Positions 59,701 through 64,000 of a DNA stretch of 64,000 bases are shown piece by piece. A program made the position numbers and the translations under genes. The notes beneath the pieces were generated by a model. That model did no database searches and was not told the DNA's origin. It was given only the letters and a program-made list of their open reading frames with translations. The stretch lies in the NCBI GenBank assembly GCA_918807975.1, contig OU964918.1, forward strand, positions 53,304,477 to 53,368,476, given 5' to 3'. The first letter of the stretch is position 1; each line of letters starts with the position of its first letter. Source of the stretch: Aplidium turbinatum (taxonomy: Eukaryota > Chordata > Ascidiacea > Aplousobranchia > Polyclinidae).

Positions 59701-62700
59701 TAATCGTGGAAGAGGAGCCAGCAGAGGAAAGTCAAAACGGGGAAGAAAATCTCTTGTTGTATCAAGAAAAAACAAAAATGCAAGTGAAGATTCAAGCGAT
59801 GAGAGTCCGGATGTGGTGCCAGTGAAAAGAAAACCCGGTCGTCCTCCTGCTTCTGCTCGTAAACGAGGACGTGGTAGAGGTGGTTATAGAGGAAGAGGAC
59901 GTGGTCGACCTCGTTTAGATTCTAAAGTGTCTCGAAAATCTGTACACAGCAGTGCAGATTCGGATGACAGTGATAGTAATTCAGATACTGACGATGATCA
60001 GAAAGGTAATGATGTTTCGACTGAAAAGAACAGCATTGGCAGTGTTGATAAGCCACAATCAATATCACAAAACTCCCCTAGTAATCTTGACAAAACATCA
60101 CCTGCATCACCAGGTCTTGCATCGTTTTCAAAATCTCCTCCTGGAGATGGTGAATCTTCTTCTTCTACCTCACGAGCATCATCAAGATCTCGCTCTCCTG
60201 AAAAGACCGAAAAGATGGATGAAGGTCTTAAGGCAAAGCCGTTGCTTTGGTCCCTTGACTATCTTGCTTCTCAAGCAAGGGTGCTGGATGAACAAGTTAA
60301 CAAAGAAGAGTCATCTTCATCTAAAAGCTCTTCTGTTAAGAAACAAAGTATTAGAAGTCCTGCAGTGGATGCTGCAACAAAAGAGGTGAGACGAAGAGAT
60401 TCTTACAACTCTCCGTCAGCACTAAGTCACGCTAGAGATGGCAAACAGGACCATGTTCATGTTGAGCAGTCAGCTGCGAAAATGTACAAGTCTTCTCATG
60501 CCGAAGTTTTCCTTGCTCATTCTAAAACTCCTGATGTGTCAACAAGGAAACACTCTTCCCATGTGGACGAGAAAGATGAACGTGACATTTACAGCTTTAA
60601 TGACGAAGTGAGCCCGACTAATCTTTTCATGAAAAAGTCCAATGAGGCAGGTGGTAAAGTATCAACATCATCAGCGTCTGGTGTTCTAGGAAAAAACACC
60701 ACTGATGTTTCTACACCTCAATCTGTTCAATATTTAAGCAACGATCCATCTCACCTTACTAAAAGTCCTGCGTATACTAGTCCTATGACCAGTAGACGCA
60801 ATGAGAACATTGGAGACAACATATCGGTGTCCACTGCTCCAGTAAGTCGGCGTCTGTCATCCGATCAGCTTCTTTCTCCTTCGACTTCTTCCTCTGGCTA
60901 TGGAAGCAACAAAAGCGCTTCTACCGCTACCCAGGTTTTACCTAGTCCACTCTCCACCGGTGATAACAATGAAAGCATTGGAAGCACAAAAATTGTGGGT
61001 GAAATTAGTCCAGCTAAACCTTCCAGCCAGGATTTAAAGGAACTGCCCTTTGAGAAAACTCCTACGCCAAAGCATCCTAGCGAACTTGAATCTGTTCAAA
61101 AGAACCAAGTTCCCCCTCAGCCATCGAATCCTCCACATGCTGCTGTGACACAAGTTCGTCCGGTGAGAGATGAAGGTAAAAGAGTGAGTGCTGTGTCTGG
61201 CGTGAGAGCGTCAGTTGCCACTGTGTTGCCTATTCAACGTCCTCAGTCTAACATTGAACCTTCTCGCCCGGTGCTTACAGATGAACCTAATAAATCGAAT
61301 CTTTCTATGACTAATACCAACAATAATGCTCGGCCACAGCTAACTGGAATGCAGCATCCTTCAGTGTCAACGTCTACAATACCACCCAAGACGGCTCAAG
61401 TCATGCCCAGTCGTCGACTATCCCAGCCAATGGGGGCTCCTCAACCTAGCGTAAAGTCCCCAGGTTATCAACACACCACGACCCCCTTGAATGGTCGACC
61501 TACAATCATTGATGCCACGTTTAACCCTCAGCGCACGGAGAAAGCAACGCCGCTCTCAAGACAACACAGCGGCACAGTTAATACTCCAACACTTCCGGCT
61601 AATTTGCCTCATCATTCTCAAACCACTCGGCTTCCTTCATACACCAGTCAACCTCAGCCAAGTCAGCACTTGGCTTCCTCCGATCACACCCAGCAGTGCG
61701 AAAACGCAGCTTCAGCTCCACGGTCGTCGATTGATCAGCGTCAGATTCAGTCGTCTCACAACAGAAGTTACGATCAGCGAGCGGCCGCGAACAGACCTGC
61801 AGATACTTTCAGGAACACAACCTCAACCAGTTCCTCTGTACCACAACAGCAGCAACAGCATCTTTATAATTACGGCCCTTCTCCCACTGCTCCGGCTGCA
61901 GCAACTTCTAACAGGAATTCCTCCTCATCTTACCCCGTTGAAAAGCAAACCGGCTACCATAGGAGAGGTCAGTACTGTGTTTTAAGTGATGTTGTTTTCA
62001 CAAAGTTATGCCAAGTTTGACTTTCGCAGAGTTATTGAAATCGTTCTGTTTATTCTCTTGTGTTCTTAAATTTTGCACCTCTTGCCCTGCTGTCGTAATA
62101 TTATAAGTGTTATTTAATGAATCACTTGTGGCTTGGGATTTAAAAAACGATTATTGGAAATCCTTTGTTTTTAGGAAGCGAATCTTCTGCATCCATGAAC
62201 GTCCTCAACCAGCATCCGACCATGGCTAGTTTTGGCTTGACTCCTCAATCACTGTCACAGCCTCCTCACAATGATCCCGGTGGACATCCTCCATCTGATC
62301 CAAACCAAACCGTGCAAAGGAAGAACAGCATTTCATCAGGTTGGCCGCTTTAAACCATGTCGCTGCTTCATAATGAGATGTTCTCGTAGTAGGAAATATT
62401 CTTTTATCATAAAAGCCGGAAGTATATAGCCACTCCTCTGCAGTGTCTTCATTACTTTCACGATAAACTTGTTGCTGGGGAAGGAACTTCTCATGTGATG
62501 AAGAATATAGAATTATGAGTTGTTCATATCTAATGTCGTTTGATTCTCAATGCACTTTGTTGTAAACTAAACCTGTTCAGAAAGAACCCACACAACACAA
62601 ATTAAATTTTATTGAAATACTATTGTGAGTGTTAACCTGGTCAAATGTTTAAGGTTCAAACTATGGAAAAAAAGCTATTGATTTGTTTTCTTAGTGATTG

Positions 62701-64000
62701 CTTTCTGTATTAGGTAGATCGCCCATTTGAGGAAGTGTCATAGTACCAGATAACCTTTTCCAGTTAGTTTTTCCCACTTTTAACTAGTAAACCTGTTCAA
62801 GTGTTCAGTGTGTGAATGATTTTAAAAGAATGCCCTTCATTATGCCCGATGCATAGATGGTAAAGATTAACGATTATTTTCTATTGAAGGACAACTAGCT
62901 GCTTACCCTCCTAAGGCGACAAGCCACAGTGCATCTGCCCAACAACAGCAGCAGAGGGCTAACATTCCTCCTCAAAACCAACAGCCTCCACAGCGGCAGT
63001 CCACTCATCATTACCACTCATCCACTTCAACCAGCATGTCGTCGGCCACCTCACAGCAGCAGCACCCTCTTGCCAGCGCAGGTAAAAGTTTTGACAGCTA
63101 TCTGTTGGTTCTGTTTCTTTTTATTACATTTCTTTACAAACTAGAGTTGTTTTTGATATCACTAACAAAATATTTTGACTTTTGGTGTGCGATTTTAAAT
63201 CTGGTGATGGTAATAATGATATTGTTGTATTTGTAAACACTTGACTCACCTGACTTTTCTCTCATGTCATCTTGTAAAAAGATATTCTATACAAAGAAAT
63301 AAAACTTTTTATAACTAGTGTCGATGGTACATGAATATGATTAGCAGAATTTCCATGCTCGTGTTTGTAAGTGTTTAACTTGTGCGGTGACCAGACGTAC
63401 TTTCTCATCTTAAGCACGTTCCGCGTTATGCCACAGGTGTCCATCACCCACCTACCAAGCATAGGAACCCGAGCACAAGCAACAACGTCACATCTGACGC
63501 AGCGGACAACAACCTCCCTCCTTCCAAGCATCACCATCGTCATGCTAGCAATACGTCATCTAACAAGTCGGGATCTGGTTCAGGCCAGTCTGTTGCCAAC
63601 CGACGGCAATCCTCCAATGCTCCTCAATATCAGGTAGAAGGGCGCTCTTTTAAGTGACATTTTTTCAGTTTAGGAAAATTGCATTATTTTACTGGTTTCT
63701 GGAGCAAGAAGTTGCTTAAAAAATCCAATTGACCGGAGGATACTTCTCCACGGACCGTTGCGTTACGCAGCTGCACGCTACGAGAGTCGAACCATCTTCC
63801 TTTGATCTTGTCATTTCTCGCTAACAGAGCCAGATACATGAATAAGTCATCGTGTTGAACGAGCAATTCTTTCATTGCAGCAGAAGCAACCTGCAGACTA
63901 CATGAGTTACATCCCTCCAGCAGCAACAGTCAGCCAAGGCTCGAGGGACACCAGGACCCCCTCATATTCGTCCCACCAACAGAACGGGTTACTATCGGCA
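44789..64000 (+). CDS. CECR2: CECR2 chromatin-remodelling factor, 5' 19 exons, runs off the edge
   Basis: Exons: 44789-44893, 50640-50749, 51735-51903, 52123-52226, 52356-52488, 53865-54018, 54737-54936, 55189-55281, 55622-55775, 56118-56406, 57053-57215, 57512-57604, 57985-58111, 58566-58697, 59331-61967, 62175-62339, 62890-63081, 63437-63633, 63881-64000+. All phases agree, giving about 1,779 codons so far. Start: MYTM at 44789, or the ATG at 44798 before EELKTWWEVPAIAHFF. Domains: a DDT-like N-terminus (WWEVPAIAHFF, LLTELLQGCY, HRLTEYRLD, LRLEPLGADKHGSKYWYFFG); basic segments with AT-hook-like GRPP words; a helical KER-rich region; a bromodomain over three exons (EKYAPGYFNIIKRPMDLST, CRLYNGP with the acetyl-lysine-binding Asn); then a 2.6-kb exon encoding a Ser- and RGG-rich disordered region and Gln/Pro-rich tails. 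In mammals CECR2 pairs with ISWI ATPases (CERF complex). Intron 1 is 5.7 kb and full of transposons. Confidence 0.95.
45285..48599 (+). mobile_element. hAT transposon copy in CECR2 intron 1
   Basis: The ends are AGGGGTCCCACTC and GAGTGGGACCCCT. The 8-bp flanks GCAATTGC and GCAATTGT match at seven positions. Just inside both ends are arrays of ATAAAATCATAAAA words. Transposase pieces on the + strand include a Cys-rich HCSYCG...CKQC word near 46485-46590. The C-terminal hAT dimerisation block (NASPERGFSINTHLIDSHKS, near 47590) is also present. The frame has many breaks. A segment at 46860-47120 is duplicated at 47774-48030, and a hAT-like element is inserted at 45624-46442. Confidence 0.8.
45624..46442. 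mobile_element. hAT-like non-autonomous element, copy 2
   Basis: It matches 26074-27216 in the same orientation, with the ends AGGCCTTAAAACTCGTG and GCTTTAAGGCTT. It lacks the two nested MITEs present in copy 1, so it shows the empty sites. It sits inside the larger hAT copy. The flanks contain CATTAG on both sides, slightly offset. Confidence 0.78.
48899..50440 (-). mobile_element. LINE B, 5'-truncated, with zinc-finger insert in ORF2
   Basis: The - strand encodes the reverse transcriptase from the IPIFKGKGD region onward: CGFMPGKGTTDA, FVDMEKAFDRVPR, GVHQGSVLSP and YADD (about 49885). After the catalytic core comes a PHD-like zinc ribbon (CGVCGRR, CTKCKKWVHGRC, CERC at about 49585-49720). 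Then YLGDRLNASGG and the C-terminal GRRKQGRPKKTWKKQVEEE follow. The endonuclease half is missing (5' truncation). There is one in-frame stop after CLREN (near 49301), beyond which the frame continues unchanged to GESGHPR. With a single visible stop it is fairly young. The clade (RTE-like or relative) is not settled. Confidence 0.85.
52920..53776. mobile_element. hAT-like MITE with CAGGCCTCGAAATTC ends
   Basis: Exact inverted ends CAGGCCTCGAAATTC lie at both sides. TGCATT directly abuts both ends. Both inner flanks carry repeated GTCCGCCG words, GC-rich against an AT-rich centre. There is no transposase. It lies in the CECR2 intron after the exon at 52356-52488. Confidence 0.8.
62599..62690 (+). 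repeat. Dispersed repeat R, copy 2
   Basis: It is the inverted counterpart of 38900-38990, sharing TTAAATTTTATTGAAATACT and CCTGGTCAAATGTTTAAGG. It lies in a CECR2 intron and its boundaries are unclear. Confidence 0.65.

Overview
This looks like a piece of an intron-rich, AT-rich animal chromosome. Three conserved nuclear genes lie on the + strand, and the space between and inside them is filled with many layers of mobile elements. The tRNA-headed SINEs, BEL/Pao, hAT, pogo, ISL2EU-like and MULE-like elements, short introns and vertebrate-like proteins suggest an invertebrate deuterostome. An ascidian is my best guess, but the window does not prove it.

Layout. Positions 318-5501 hold the last 11 exons of exportin-1 (XPO1), the CRM1 nuclear export receptor. 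Positions 5.5-24 kb are intergenic: a hAT MITE, a pogo-like fossil split by a young BEL/Pao element (7256-13012), and a LINE split by a second young BEL/Pao element (14048-22318). A MULE-like MITE and a SINE follow. Positions 24292-32546 hold a complete 11-exon CXXC1 (CFP1), the CpG-binding subunit of the SET1/COMPASS H3K4 methyltransferase, with transposon copies in its introns. Positions 32.9-44.7 kb are a transposon graveyard: SINEs, hAT elements, and a solo LTR containing an ISL2EU-like transposon that contains a MITE. It also has foldback elements and a near-perfect hairpin. Positions 44789-64000 hold the first 19 exons of CECR2, the DDT/bromodomain partner of ISWI remodellers; the gene runs off the right edge. 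Its first intron carries a hAT copy and a LINE.

All exon phases in the three genes add up, so the exon models are well supported. The genes share a nuclear setting (export, H3K4 methylation, remodelling), but nothing in the sequence shows joint regulation.

The most unusual signal is a short word, TAGGCTA or TAGCCTA. It occurs far more often than expected and is concentrated at 34-38 kb. In several transposon reading frames it behaves as a 5-bp insertion at a TA. Its form, TA-G(G/C)C-TA, is what excision of an unseen Tc1/mariner-type element with GGC ends would leave behind. A second unusual signal is a MITE family with 9-bp target duplications that carries a tRNA-like module with RNA polymerase III box motifs.
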